Source: Asanoa sp040654855
Lineage (GTDB): Bacteria; Actinomycetota; Actinomycetes; Mycobacteriales; Micromonosporaceae
Reading direction: 5' to 3'
Assembly (NCBI RefSeq): GCF_040654855.1
Contig: NZ_JBFAIU010000076.1
Coordinates: 1-26,200, forward strand
DNA: 26,200 nucleotides
This document shows, piece by piece, positions 7,501 through 15,310 of the stretch. The notes below the pieces were generated by a model. It did not search any database, was not told the DNA's origin, and worked only from the letters and a program-made list of their open reading frames with translations. Made by a program: the position numbers and the translations under genes. Position 1 is the first letter of the stretch. Each line of letters begins with the position of its first letter.

Positions 7501-7932
7501 CCCGGTCCGATCGGTCGTCGCATCATCTGGTTGCGCTGCGTGCGCTTCAAACCGGGTCCGACCCCGCCTGGCGAGTGTCCGCGCTCTTCGTTGCTGGCAC
7601 GTGGCGGCCGCGTCTCACCGGGCTCGCGTCCGACGCGGCAATTTGGCGAATCGACCGCCTGCATTGCTTAGCAAAGCCGCCGTGGCCCACGGCCGACGGC
7701 CTGGTTTGGCGGTCGCGGCCGGACCCAGGGCCCGCCTTCATCCCACAGAGGTCCGGCTGGTTGGAAGTCCGGCCAGGTCTGGCGGTCATGGTCGCTCCTT
7801 GAGCCAAATCACGGCCGCCCGCAGCTGCCATGTCCCGATGGCCCAGGCTCGTTGCAGCAGGGCGCGGAGGCCGAGCCGAACCAGGCCGCAGCAGATGTGC
7901 GTCGAAATCAGCGGCAGCAGCCGACCGAGATG
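7501..7932. other. Intergenic region without a confident gene
   Basis: About 430 bases between the methyltransferase and the ECF promoter. Base composition is less GC-biased than in the flanking genes. A minus-strand frame ending at 7786 and running back to about 7990 encodes about 68 codons of plausible protein (ending IGTWQLRAAVIWLKERP). About 78% of its third positions are G or C, lower than in the real genes here, and it would overlap the promoter of the next gene. It may be a decayed gene remnant. I see no RNA gene or mobile element. Confidence 0.4.
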
Positions 7933-7959
7933 TGTCCGGAAGCGGGCGGCCGCTTCGTC
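7933..7959 (+). promoter_or_regulatory. Candidate ECF-type promoter of the DGPF/sigma operon
   Basis: TGTCCG (7933-7938), a 17-base spacer, then CGTC (7956-7959), 37 bases before the ATG at 7997. As I recall it, ECF42 sigma factors recognise TGTCGA and CG[A/T]C at -35 and -10; this site matches 4/6 and 4/4. Autoregulation would be usual for such operons. Confidence 0.4.
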
Positions 7960-7996
7960 CGTCGGGTAGAAAGGCAGACCCGAGGAGGAGCGCATC

Positions 7997-8407
7997 ATGA
8001 CCAAGTACCTGCTGATCGTCGACTACGACGGTGGCGACGTGACCGAGCCCATGACCGACTGGACGCCCGACGAGGTCAAGGCGCACATGGACTACTACGC
8101 CGCCCTGCGGGAGGAGTTGCTGCAGAGCGGCGAGCTCGTCACCCAGGAGGCGTTGACCGGGCCCGAGCTGGCCAAGGTCGTCCGGTCCGACGGGCGTAAC
8201 GCGCCGGTGGTCACCGATGGGCCGTACGCCGAGTTCAAGGAGATGCTCGCCGGCTATCAGCTCGTCGACGTCGACTCCGAGGAGCGGGCGATCGAGATCG
8301 CGGCCCGGATCTCCGCGGTGCCCGGGCCCGGTGGGCGGCCGCAGCGGCAGCCGATCGGGGTTCGGCGGGTCATGGGCGACGCGGACTTCGATCTGCTGCT
8401 GGGATGA
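7997..8407 (+). CDS. DGPF/YCII domain protein, partner of ECF42 sigma factor
   Basis: A 136-aa protein of the YCII-related (DGPF) family. The family is named for a DGPF motif, here VTDGPYAEFKEMLAGYQLVDVDS at about 73-95, in a ferredoxin-like fold. A strong GAGGAGGAG ribosome binding site (7982-7990) fixes ATG 7997. Its stop overlaps the start of the sigma-factor gene (ATGA at 8404-8407), so the two are translationally coupled. DGPF proteins are the characteristic targets and neighbours of ECF42 sigma factors. The biochemical function is unknown; proposals include a role in secondary metabolism or stress. Confidence 0.9.
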   Translation: MTKYLLIVDYDGGDVTEPMTDWTPDEVKAHMDYYAALREELLQSGELVTQEALTGPELAKVVRSDGRNAPVVTDGPYAEFKEMLAGYQLVDVDSEERAIEIAARISAVPGPGGRPQRQPIGVRRVMGDADFDLLLG

Positions 8408-9579
8408 ACGACGAGCTGACCGACCTGCTGCGCGGCCTCGCGCCGCAGGTCGTCGGCGTGCTCACCAGGCGCTGTGGCGACTTCGCCGCCGCCGAGGACG
8501 CCACCCAGGAGGCGCTCATCGCCGCCGCCGCGTGCTGGCCCGGCGACGGCGTTCCCGACAACCCGCGCGGGTGGCTCATCCGTGCCGGTGAGCGCAAGCT
8601 CGTCGACCAGGTCCGCGGGGAGCAGGCCCGGCGGCGGCGCGAGGCGCTCGTCGCCGCCCGGGAGCCGGCCGAACCCGCGCGGCCCGTCGACCGCGACGAC
8701 TCGCTGGCCGTACTCCTCATGTGTTGTCATCCCGCCCTGCCCCCCGCGTCGGCGATCGCGCTCACCCTGCGTGCCGTCGGCGGCCTGAGCACGGCGGAGA
8801 TCGCCGAGGCGTTCCTCGTGCCCGAGGAGACCATGACGCGAAGGATCAGCCGCGCCAAGAAGATCATCCGTGACGTCGGCATCCAGGACCGCCGGGAGGT
8901 CACCCCCGAAGCCCGTCGCGTCCTTTACCTGATCTTCAACGCCGGTCACCTGCGGCGGCGGGAGCTCTCCGCCGAGGCCATCCGCCTGACCCGCATGATC
9001 CAGCGCCCGGACGACACCGAGAGCGCCGGCCTCCTCGCCCTGATGCTGCTCAGCGAGGCCCGCCGCCCGGCCCGCGCCACGGCGGACGGCGACCTCGTGC
9101 CCCTGGACGAGCAGGACCGCACCCGCTGGGACCAGGCGTTGATCAAGGAGGGCACCCGGCTGCTCGACGCGGCCTTCCGCCAGGGCAGCGTGGGCGAGTA
9201 CCAGCTCCAGGCCGCCATCGCCGCCCTCCACGACCGGGCCGAGCGCGCCGCCGACACCGACTGGCCGCAGATCCGCGCGCTCTACGGCGTGCTCGAACGG
9301 ATGACCGCGAGCCCCGTCGTCACCCTCAACCACGCGGTGGCGACCGCGATGGTCGACGGCCCCGCCGCCGGCCTGGCCATGCTCGCCGAACTCGACCGGC
9401 GGCTGCCCGACCACCACCACCGGCTCCACGCGGTCCGCGCCCACCTCCACGAGCTGGCCGGCGACCAGGCCACCGCGCTCGACCACTACCGGGCCGCCGC
9501 CGCCCGCGCCACCAGCGCCGCCGAGCAGCGCTATCTCACGTTGCGCGCCGCGCGGTTGGCCCGGCGCGCCGCGACCTGA
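8404..9579 (+). CDS. ECF42-type RNA polymerase sigma factor with C-terminal TPR-like extension
   Basis: A 391-aa sigma factor, about twice the length of a minimal ECF sigma. The sigma-2 region is at about 1-75 (VLTRRCGDFAAAEDATQEALIAAAACWP then NPRGWLIRAGERKLVDQVR). Sigma-4 is at about 105-160 (ALTLRAVGGLSTAEIAEAFLVPEETMTRRISRAKKII). A helical extension (about 180-391) holds YLIFNAGH, LHDRAERAADTDWPQIRALYGVLERMTASPVVTLNHAVA and a TPR-like end. That extension is the hallmark of ECF42, where it replaces an anti-sigma factor as control module. It is coupled to the DGPF gene upstream. Confidence 0.93.
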   Translation: MNDELTDLLRGLAPQVVGVLTRRCGDFAAAEDATQEALIAAAACWPGDGVPDNPRGWLIRAGERKLVDQVRGEQARRRREALVAAREPAEPARPVDRDDSLAVLLMCCHPALPPASAIALTLRAVGGLSTAEIAEAFLVPEETMTRRISRAKKIIRDVGIQDRREVTPEARRVLYLIFNAGHLRRRELSAEAIRLTRMIQRPDDTESAGLLALMLLSEARRPARATADGDLVPLDEQDRTRWDQALIKEGTRLLDAAFRQGSVGEYQLQAAIAALHDRAERAADTDWPQIRALYGVLERMTASPVVTLNHAVATAMVDGPAAGLAMLAELDRRLPDHHHRLHAVRAHLHELAGDQATALDHYRAAAARATSAAEQRYLTLRAARLARRAAT

Positions 9580-9630
9580 CCAGCCGCCGCAGCCCGCCAA
9601 AATGGAGCGCAGTGCAGTGAGACGGGGGCG

Positions 9631-9843
9631 GTGCGGGTGAACACGAACAACGCTGCGAGCGAGGTCCGCTGGGTCTACCGCCCACCGCGCAACCGCCGTT
9701 CGCCCGAAGCCGGGCCGGACCTGTCCGGCGCGCCGGTCTTCGGCGTCAGCGTCGCTGACGAGGCCGGCCTGGTCGACGTCATCCTGACCGACGGCACCCG
9801 CATCACGGCCCGCGCCGCGGACGTCGTCGCCGAACCGATCTGA
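9631..9843 (+). CDS. Small hypothetical protein
   Basis: 70 aa (68 if the in-frame GTG 9637 is used; a G-rich GGGGG about 8 bases before 9637 favours the second start). The sequence is Arg/Pro-rich at first, then has an antiparallel-beta-like half, GAPVFGVSVADEAGLVDVILTDGTRITARAADVVAEPI. There is no membrane segment, signal or metal motif. It follows the sigma-factor gene by 51 bases and may be read with it. I do not recognise the family; the GC-rich third positions support a real gene. Confidence 0.5.
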   Translation: MRVNTNNAASEVRWVYRPPRNRRSPEAGPDLSGAPVFGVSVADEAGLVDVILTDGTRITARAADVVAEPI

Positions 9844-9874
9844 GGGACGGTTCGACAAGACCACAACCGCTGGG

Positions 9875-9915
9875 CTCGGGTCCGTCGTGGGCGCGACCGT
9901 CGCTCCCGCCAGACA
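9875..9915 (+). repeat. 41-bp dispersed palindromic repeat, copy A
   Basis: Identical at 39 of 41 positions to 25568-25608, in the same orientation. Its centre (9889-9907) is a near-perfect 19-bp palindrome, GGGCGCGACCGTCGCTCCC, with one mismatched pair. It starts 31 bases after the stop of the small gene at 9631-9843 and upstream of the acetyltransferase. Both copies follow a plus-strand stop codon, so a REP-like or terminator-like element is likely. Confidence 0.7.
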
Positions 9916-9965
9916 ACGCTGCGCTGCCAGGTTCGCGGTGGGTCACCGTCGGTAGGGTGCGGCTG

Positions 9966-10478
9966 GTGACCGTACCCCCGGCGACAGCACGCCTCGCGTT
10001 CCGCGAGATGACGGACGACGACCTCGACGACATGGCCGCGCTGCTCGGTGACCCCGCGGTGATGGGCTACTACCCACGTCCGTACACCCGGTCGGAAGCC
10101 GGCGACTGGATCGCCTGGAACCGGCGGCTCTATCGCGACCACGGCCACGGGCTGTGGATCGTCTCGCTGCGGGAGACCGGTGAGTTCGTCGGTGACTGCG
10201 GCCTGACGCCCCAGACGATCGACGGCGTGACCGACGTCGAGGTGGGCTACCACGTGAGAAGTGGGCTCCAGGGTCGTGGCCTCGCGACCGAGGCGGCGGC
10301 GGCCTGCCGTGACCACGCCCGCGACGTCGTCGGCACCGACCGCCTGATCGCGATCGTGCACCCCGACAACCGCCCGTCCCGGCGTGTGGCCGAGAAGATC
10401 GGCCTCCACCTGGAGAAATCCACCGTCAACGGCCGCGGCACGCCGGTCGTGATCTATGCGACGAATTTCGATCTATGA
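9966..10478 (+). CDS. GNAT-family N-acetyltransferase (RimJ-like)
   Basis: A 170-aa acetyltransferase of the RimJ/RimL type, transferring acetyl from acetyl-CoA to an amine, often of a protein N-terminus or small molecule. RLAFREMTDDDLDDMAALLGDPAVMGYYP is the typical opening. EVGYHVRSGLQGRGLATEAAAACRDHA contains the acetyl-CoA-binding Q/RxxGxG/A loop. HPDNRPSRRVAEKIGLHLE is the conserved C-terminal segment. GTG 9966 is chosen over GTG 9957 because TAGGGT (9953-9958) sits 7 bases before it, a leaderless-type -10 that the earlier start would overlap. The substrate is unknown. Confidence 0.88.
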   Translation: MTVPPATARLAFREMTDDDLDDMAALLGDPAVMGYYPRPYTRSEAGDWIAWNRRLYRDHGHGLWIVSLRETGEFVGDCGLTPQTIDGVTDVEVGYHVRSGLQGRGLATEAAAACRDHARDVVGTDRLIAIVHPDNRPSRRVAEKIGLHLEKSTVNGRGTPVVIYATNFDL

Positions 10479-10499
10479 GGCATAAGCTCTGAGGCTTCG

Positions 10500-11179
10500 A
10501 TGCCACGAGCGCCGGCCGCTACCGCATCCGCCGCCGCGCCACCGGCGCCGAAGCTCGGTGACTTCGACCTGCGGCCCGCGAGCAACGCCACCGCGCTGAC
10601 CCAGCGCGTGCAGGAGCTCGACGCCCAGCCGCCGAAGCTCGGCGTGCAGAACACCCTGGCGCAGGCCAGCCGCGACGGCACCGCCATGTCCGGGCAGGGC
10701 GCCATCTGCAACCCCCCGGCGCGGTCGACACGAAGGAGCGCAACCTCGACGCCGTCTACAGCTTCTGCTTCGACCCGGTCGACAGCGGCACCAACGGCGG
10801 CGACGCCGGTGCCAACGGCAACGACCCGAACAGGACCGGTCGCGTCGCGAACTGGCCGCTGGACTCGCTCAGCGGCCTGCCCGCGATCTCGCCGGACGGG
10901 CGGTGGAAGGCGAACAGTGCGTACCGGTTGCCGGTCCCGAACGTGCAGGGCGTGGTCGCGCACGGGAGCACGTACTACCTCAACCGCAGCCACGGCACGG
11001 ACGTGCCCGACCAGAACGACAACGGCGACCTGCTGGCGGTCGACCGCGCCGAGCGGCAGCACGGGCACCCTCGGCACACCGGTGCGGCGCACCGCGCCGG
11101 TCGGACCCGAGGACCTCCCCTACTGGTCCGGGTTCATGACGTTCGGCGACGGATGGTGTACGCGACGCCGGCGTTCTGA
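10500..11179 (+). pseudogene. Frameshifted remnant of a secreted hypothetical protein
   Basis: No single frame is open, but coding sense passes between two frames. Frame 1 from ATG 10500 gives LGDFDLRPASNATALTQRVQ to AICN. After a C6 run (10713-10718) sense moves to another frame (AVDTKERNLDAVYSFCFDPVD to YYLNRSHGTDV and NGDLLAVDR). It returns to frame 1 near 11050 (STGTLGTPVRRTAPVGPEDLPYWSG), then shifts again near 11150 to end MVYATPAF. At least three indels are therefore needed. The pieces together resemble a family of secreted actinomycete proteins of unknown function. No signal peptide is seen, so the 5' end may also be lost. The C-run could be a sequencing error, but three separate shifts argue for true decay. 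Confidence 0.75.
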
Positions 11180-11185
11180 CGACGC

Positions 11186-12433
11186 TCACATCTCGTACTG
11201 CTCGGCCAGCTCCTTGCGCAGCGTTTCGGCGTACGGCGCCAGCTCGCGGACGACCGTCGCCCACTCCGCGTCGTTGACGGTCACCGCGGGCGCCGTGTCC
11301 GGCAGCGCCGAGACGAACTGGTGCCGGCGGCCGGTCGACGGGTGGCTGCTGAACAGCGACGCCTCCGTGCGGATCGTGAGCTGGCGCAGCGTGCCCGTCC
11401 GGCTCTCGTTGCGGGCCCGGCTCAGCGCGACCCGCTCGCGCCACTCGGCCATCGCGTAGCCCTTGCGCGCGACACCGCTGATCGCGCCGTGGAACAGCGG
11501 GAACGCGGCCGTCGCGTCCAGCAGACCCAGCGTCGCCGCGCGCCCGGCGGCCCGCACGGCGAGCCGGTCGGCCTCCTGTTCGGCGCGCCGGTCGTCGCGC
11601 GCCGCCGAGACGTGGATCGTCGCGTGCACCGCGAACGCGAGCCACGACAGCATTCCACTCACGAGGCGCCACACCTCGTAGACGATCAGGTACAGGCCGA
11701 GCAGGTCACGCTCCATACCGGACACCCGGCTCGGCCGCAGGCCGCTGGCGATGTGCCCGAACGTGACCCGGGCCGGCATGGTCAGCATCCGGCGGCGGGA
11801 GTCCCGGTTCGCGAAGTGGCCCAGCTCGTGCCCGAGCAACGCGACCAGCTCGCCGCGCTCGACGCTGGCCACCAACGGGATGCCGAGCGTCAGGATCCGG
11901 CGTTGCCGGATGCCGGCGACCGTCGTCCACGCGCCCCACAGCCCGGGTTCCACCGCGACGATGTCGGGGCGCGGCGCGCCCGTCGCCGCCGCGACGCGGT
12001 CGATGAGGGCGTGCAGCGCGGGTGCGCGGTCGGCGTCGAGCCGGTAGAGACCCTTGAGGATGGTCCTGACCCGCCCGAGCCGGGGCCGCACCAGGTACGC
12101 CACGAGGAGCAGCAGCAGGCCGATCACCACCGGCCCGGCGACCAGCAGCCAGATGGCCGCGACGACGGCCGCCGCCGGCACCGCGAGCAGCACCGCGGAG
12201 ACCGCCACCAACAGCCCGTGGCCGCCGCCGGGCCGGACCGGTGTGCCGGTGGCGAGCAGCTTGTCGGCCCGGAAACCGGCGCGGTGGTCACGGGTGCGGA
12301 TCTGGCGGTAGAACCAGGTCGAGTGCTCGATCGGGGCGAGCGCGTCGAGGTTCCACTCGCAGCGCGGGCACCACGGCGGCTCGTCCTCCTCGACGGCCAG
12401 CGGCACGGCGCAGGTGGGGCAGGTATCGGTCAC
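11186..12433 (-). CDS. M48-family zinc metalloprotease with N-terminal zinc ribbon, membrane-bound
   Basis: A 415-aa membrane peptidase of the M48 (HtpX/Ste24) type. The catalytic motif is HELGH (202-206), and the third zinc ligand is probably E285 in EQEAD. A two-CxxC zinc ribbon is at the N-terminus (C5, C8, C22, C25). Two hydrophobic segments at about 73-98 and 100-115 precede the catalytic domain, and another at about 243-270 lies between the metal ligands, so the active site probably faces the cytoplasm. GTG 12433 is supported by a promoter 6 bases upstream (leaderless). It is convergent with the relic at 10500-11179 and divergent from the Kae1-like gene. It may act in membrane-protein quality control; the substrate is unknown. 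Confidence 0.9.
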   Translation of the reverse strand: MTDTCPTCAVPLAVEEDEPPWCPRCEWNLDALAPIEHSTWFYRQIRTRDHRAGFRADKLLATGTPVRPGGGHGLLVAVSAVLLAVPAAAVVAAIWLLVAGPVVIGLLLLLVAYLVRPRLGRVRTILKGLYRLDADRAPALHALIDRVAAATGAPRPDIVAVEPGLWGAWTTVAGIRQRRILTLGIPLVASVERGELVALLGHELGHFANRDSRRRMLTMPARVTFGHIASGLRPSRVSGMERDLLGLYLIVYEVWRLVSGMLSWLAFAVHATIHVSAARDDRRAEQEADRLAVRAAGRAATLGLLDATAAFPLFHGAISGVARKGYAMAEWRERVALSRARNESRTGTLRQLTIRTEASLFSSHPSTGRRHQFVSALPDTAPAVTVNDAEWATVVRELAPYAETLRKELAEQYEM

Positions 12434-12439
12434 CGGCGA

Positions 12440-12468
12440 ATTCTGGGGCGCAGTTGATCATCGGTCAA
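12440..12468 (-). promoter_or_regulatory. Promoter of the M48 protease gene
   Basis: On the minus strand: TTGACC (12463-12468), a 17-base spacer, CAGAAT (12440-12445), then 6 bases to GTG 12433. These match the -35 and -10 consensus at 5/6 and 4/6. The transcript would start at or next to the start codon. Confidence 0.6.
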
Positions 12469-12524
12469 TCGGCCGGGCGGTGGAGCGGTAAGCATTAATA
12501 AGCACCACGGCGTACGCGATCGGT

Positions 12525-13613
12525 GTGGAGAATCCCGGTGTGGTGGTCGCGTTGCCCTGGGCGGTGGCGCCGACGCTCGCCCTGGGCGCGGGGTGGGCGG
12601 CCATCGGCGCCGGCCGACGCGCCTGGCTCGGCGAGTTCGCGAGCCACGACGACGCGCTCGCGGGCCTGTGCGCGGCCGCGGGAGTCACACCGGAACTGGC
12701 CGCCGTCGACCTGCACCCCGGCGACCCGGCCCGCGGCTGGGCGGCCCGTGCCGGCCTCCGGTTGCGCCCGGTGTCCCGACACCACGCCCTGATCGCCGCG
12801 ACGATGGCCGCGCACGGGTTGGGCGTGGACGAACAGGTGATCGGCTTCGCCTTCGACGGCGGCGGCTACGGCCCGGACGGCGCCGTCTGGGGCGGCGAGG
12901 TGCTGGTGGCGGGCTACAAGGGCTTTCGCCGGCCGGCTCACCTTGAGTACGTGCGCTGCGTGGGCACTACCCGACCGCACCGCACCGCGCTGGCCCACCT
13001 CCGCCACGCGGGCGTGCCCTGGGATTTGGACCTGCCGCCGGTCCGCGCGTGCTCGACCCGCGAACGCCGAATCCTGGCCAACCAACTGGACTCTGGCTTC
13101 GGCTGCGGCGCCACCTCGAGCGTCGGCCTGCTGCTGGCCGCGATCGCCGACCTGCACGGCCCGGCCGCGCCTCACGATCCCGAGGCGACAAGCGGTGTAA
13201 TCAGTCCCGAGCCGTATCCAACGGGAGGTGGGGATTCCGGCGGGCCGGTCCGGGCGGGGAACGCGGTGAATGCCGCACCGCGCGGGGCGGGCGGCGTCGA
13301 CGGAGACCAGCCCTATCCCACGCGGGGTCTCGATCCGGGCGGCATCGTCCGGGCGGTCGTCGCGGACCTTCGGGCCGGTGTGCCCGCGGCGGTGATGGAC
13401 AACCGCGTGCGGGCCACCCTGGTCGCGATCGTTGCCGAGCAGGCGCGCCGGCGTGCCGACGAGACCGGGATCGGGGTCGTCGTGTTGGCCGGCGACGTGT
13501 TCGACGATCCCGCGCTCGCCGTCGCCGCACGGCACGCGTTGCGGGAATTCACGGTGTTGGCTGGCCGGCCGCCGCTGGTGCTAGGACAGTTGCTCTGCGC
13601 AGCGGCCGGCTGA
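12525..13613 (+). CDS. Degenerate stand-alone HypF-type Kae1-like carbamoyltransferase domain
   Basis: A 362-aa protein matching only the C-terminal Kae1-like half of HypF, the [NiFe]-hydrogenase maturation carbamoyltransferase. The acylphosphatase, zinc-finger and YrdC parts are absent. Visible matches are AVDLHPG (60-66), FDGGGYGPDGAVWGGEVLV (110-128), FGCGATSSVG and IVRAVVADLRAGVP. The metal-binding HHHAH motif of HypF is here RHHAL (85-89), so both HxxxH ligands are replaced, and the C-terminal NDGG motif is missing. A low-complexity insert (about 225-268), partly duplicated (PYPTGG/PYPTRG), replaces the usual EGQAAIELE region. It is probably inactive as a carbamoyltransferase or has a new role. 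No hyp gene lies next to it. The start GTG 12525 has no clear Shine-Dalgarno, and its 3' end overlaps the convergent MFS gene by 65 bases. Confidence 0.75.
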   Translation: MENPGVVVALPWAVAPTLALGAGWAAIGAGRRAWLGEFASHDDALAGLCAAAGVTPELAAVDLHPGDPARGWAARAGLRLRPVSRHHALIAATMAAHGLGVDEQVIGFAFDGGGYGPDGAVWGGEVLVAGYKGFRRPAHLEYVRCVGTTRPHRTALAHLRHAGVPWDLDLPPVRACSTRERRILANQLDSGFGCGATSSVGLLLAAIADLHGPAAPHDPEATSGVISPEPYPTGGGDSGGPVRAGNAVNAAPRGAGGVDGDQPYPTRGLDPGGIVRAVVADLRAGVPAAVMDNRVRATLVAIVAEQARRRADETGIGVVVLAGDVFDDPALAVAARHALREFTVLAGRPPLVLGQLLCAAAG

Positions 13614-14790
13614 GGGCCGCCAACGCGGCCGTGCCGGCCAGGCACGTCAGGCCCCCGATCACCAACGCCGCGCCGCCCGAGGTGGCGGACGCGACCAGGC
13701 CCGCCCGCAGGTTGCCCAGCTCCGGACCCGCCACCCCGACCACGTGTTCCAAGGCCGCCACCCGCCCCAGGTAGGCGTCCGGTGTGGACGATTGCACGAC
13801 CGTGCCCCGGGCCACCACCGCCCACGTGTCGGCCGCGCCCGCCAGGGCCAGGCAGGTCAGCACCGCCGGCAGCGTCGAGACCACACCCGCCAGTGCCAGC
13901 GCGCCGCCCCAGACCAGGCCGCCGGCCAGCAGCACCATGCCCGGCCGGGGGAGGCGGGTCGCCGCGCCCGACAAGAGAGACGCGATCGCGCCGCCGACGC
14001 CGATCGCGGTCAGGAACAGGCCCAGGGTGGTCGGCGAGCCGCCGAACTTCTCCTGGTTCACCACCGGGAACAGGGCGACCGGCATCGCCAGCAGCGTGGC
14101 GCAGAGGTCCGCCAGCAGCGCGCCCGCCACCGGCCGCGTGCGTACCGCGAAGGCGATCCCGTCCCGCACCGCCCGCAGACCGGCACCGCCCGACGACGTG
14201 CCGGTCACCCGCGGCAGTCCCGCGATCCCGAACAGCGCCGCCCCGAACGACGCCGCGTCGACCACGAAGCACACGGGTGCGCCCGCGAAGGCCACGACCA
14301 CGCCGGCGCAGGCCGGGCCGAGCAGCATCGCGAGCTGGAACGACAGGTGGTTGAGGGCGAGCCCGGCGGCCAGCCGCTCGGGCGGCAGCAGCAGCGGGAC
14401 GAACGCGCGCAGCGCCGGCGCCGACAGCGCGGACAGCGCCGAGTGCACGGCGGCCAGCGCGAGCATCACGCCGACCGGCGACGCGGTGACCGCGGTGACC
14501 GCCATCAGCAGGCTGGTGGCCAGCAGGCCCCAGGTCGCGCCCGCGGCCATCCGCCGCCGGTCGACGTGGTCGACGAACGCGCTGCCGAGCAGGGCCACCG
14601 CGACCAGCGGCACCGCCGTCACCAGGCCGAGCAGGCCGACCAGCGCCGGGTTGTGCGTCTGGTCCCAGACGTAGAAGACGACGGCGAAGCCGCCGAACTG
14701 CCCGCCGAAGCCGGACAGGGTCTTGCCCAGCCACAGCCGGCGGAACGTGGCGTGGCGCAGCGGGCGCAGGTCGAGCAGCGCGCCCTTCAC
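13549..14790 (-). CDS. MFS exporter (MFS_3/EntS-like)
   Basis: A 413-aa major-facilitator transporter of the enterobactin-exporter/MFS_3 type, with about 12 hydrophobic segments. It shows the N-terminal RPLRHATFRRLWLGKTLSGFG and the loop 2-3 motif VDHVDRRRMA (GxxxDxxxRRR-like). It starts at GTG 14790, which overlaps the TGA of the upstream marR gene (GTGA at 14787-14790), so translation is coupled. The pairing implies that the MarR protein represses this pump and a small toxic or signalling molecule relieves it. The exported compound is not evident. The C-terminal tail overlaps the convergent Kae1-like gene. Confidence 0.92.
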   Translation of the reverse strand: MKGALLDLRPLRHATFRRLWLGKTLSGFGGQFGGFAVVFYVWDQTHNPALVGLLGLVTAVPLVAVALLGSAFVDHVDRRRMAAGATWGLLATSLLMAVTAVTASPVGVMLALAAVHSALSALSAPALRAFVPLLLPPERLAAGLALNHLSFQLAMLLGPACAGVVVAFAGAPVCFVVDAASFGAALFGIAGLPRVTGTSSGGAGLRAVRDGIAFAVRTRPVAGALLADLCATLLAMPVALFPVVNQEKFGGSPTTLGLFLTAIGVGGAIASLLSGAATRLPRPGMVLLAGGLVWGGALALAGVVSTLPAVLTCLALAGAADTWAVVARGTVVQSSTPDAYLGRVAALEHVVGVAGPELGNLRAGLVASATSGGAALVIGGLTCLAGTAALAALSRPLRRATVLAPAAAGQPTP

Positions 14791-15257
14791 GGCTTGAAGT
14801 TGGCGCGCAGCCGGTCCGCGAACGACCGCTGTTCCAGCGCCCGCCTGATGTCCTCGACCACGCGGGTCAGCGGGTACGGCAGCTCCGCGTCCAGCTCACG
14901 CACCGTGGTCTCGGTGGCCCGCCACTCCGCCGCCAGGAAGGGCACCAACGAAGCGCCGCGGGGGGAGAGCTTGATGCGCCGGGTCCGCCCGTCGACGTTG
15001 TCCGCGTCCTCGACGAGCCCGGCCCGGCGCATCGCGGCCACGGTCTGGCTCATCGCCGAGTGGGTCACCGATGTCCGGTCGGCCAGCTGCTGGATCGTCA
15101 GCGGCTCGTGCCGGGACAGCTGGATCATCGGCCCGACGAACCGGGTGCGCACGTCGCCGATGCCGGCCTCGTCGTACAGCGCCGCGATCTCGCGGTCCAT
15201 GCCGTGCAGCAGCGCCCAGACGGGTCCCCAGTGGCTGCTGTCGAGAAGGTCTGCCAC
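14787..15257 (-). CDS. MarR-family transcriptional regulator
   Basis: A 156-aa winged-helix repressor. HEPLTIQQLADRTSVTHSAMSQTVAAMRRAGLVED (about 70-104) is the helix-turn-helix, and the wing follows at NVDGRTRRIKLSPRGASLV. GTG 15257 is preferred because a full promoter-operator lies directly upstream. An in-frame ATG at 15317 would place the palindrome inside the coding region and overlap arfB. It is co-transcribed with the MFS exporter and divergent from arfB. It very probably binds the palindrome at 15271-15292 and represses its own operon. Confidence 0.9.
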   Translation of the reverse strand: MADLLDSSHWGPVWALLHGMDREIAALYDEAGIGDVRTRFVGPMIQLSRHEPLTIQQLADRTSVTHSAMSQTVAAMRRAGLVEDADNVDGRTRRIKLSPRGASLVPFLAAEWRATETTVRELDAELPYPLTRVVEDIRRALEQRSFADRLRANFKP

Positions 15258-15270
15258 GGCGTACGATGTA

Positions 15271-15295
15271 ACAGCACTTATATAAGCACTGTCAA
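15271..15295 (-). promoter_or_regulatory. MarR operator overlapping the marR-MFS promoter
   Basis: A 22-bp imperfect palindrome (15271-15292) with outer arms ACAG/CTGT and inner core CTTATATAAG, separated by CA on both sides. On the minus strand it overlaps a consensus TTGACA (15290-15295). With an 18-base spacer the -10 is TTACAT (15266-15271), only 8 bases before GTG 15257. Repressor binding would block the spacer. Confidence 0.7.
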
Positions 15296-15298
15296 GTC

Positions 15299-15304
15299 TA
15301 TCCT
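15299..15304 (+). promoter_or_regulatory. Leaderless-type -10 element of arfB
   Basis: TATCCT followed by 6 bases and ATG 15311, with no Shine-Dalgarno. Its -35 would fall inside the MarR palindrome, so arfB may be co-regulated with the divergent exporter operon. Confidence 0.45.
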
Positions 15305-15310
15305 GGCCGC

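Noticed and set aside
7786..8004. Minus-strand 72-codon frame upstream of the DGPF gene
   Set aside because: Plausible-looking peptide, but third-position GC is lower than in true genes, there is no ribosome binding site and it overlaps the promoter and start of the DGPF gene. Kept only as a possible relic in the intergenic entry.
8257..9864. 535-codon minus-strand frame opposite the sigma factor
   Set aside because: Low-complexity Gly/Arg/Asp shadow of the sigma-factor gene, whose motifs and coupling are clear.
12497..12505. ATAAGCAC near the Kae1-like gene, shared with the MarR operator
   Set aside because: Only 8 bases match and the palindromic arms are absent; not a second MarR site.
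13744..15285. 513-codon plus-strand frame opposite the MFS and marR genes
   Set aside because: Composition is Arg/Gln/His repeats and it runs through two well-supported genes on the other strand.
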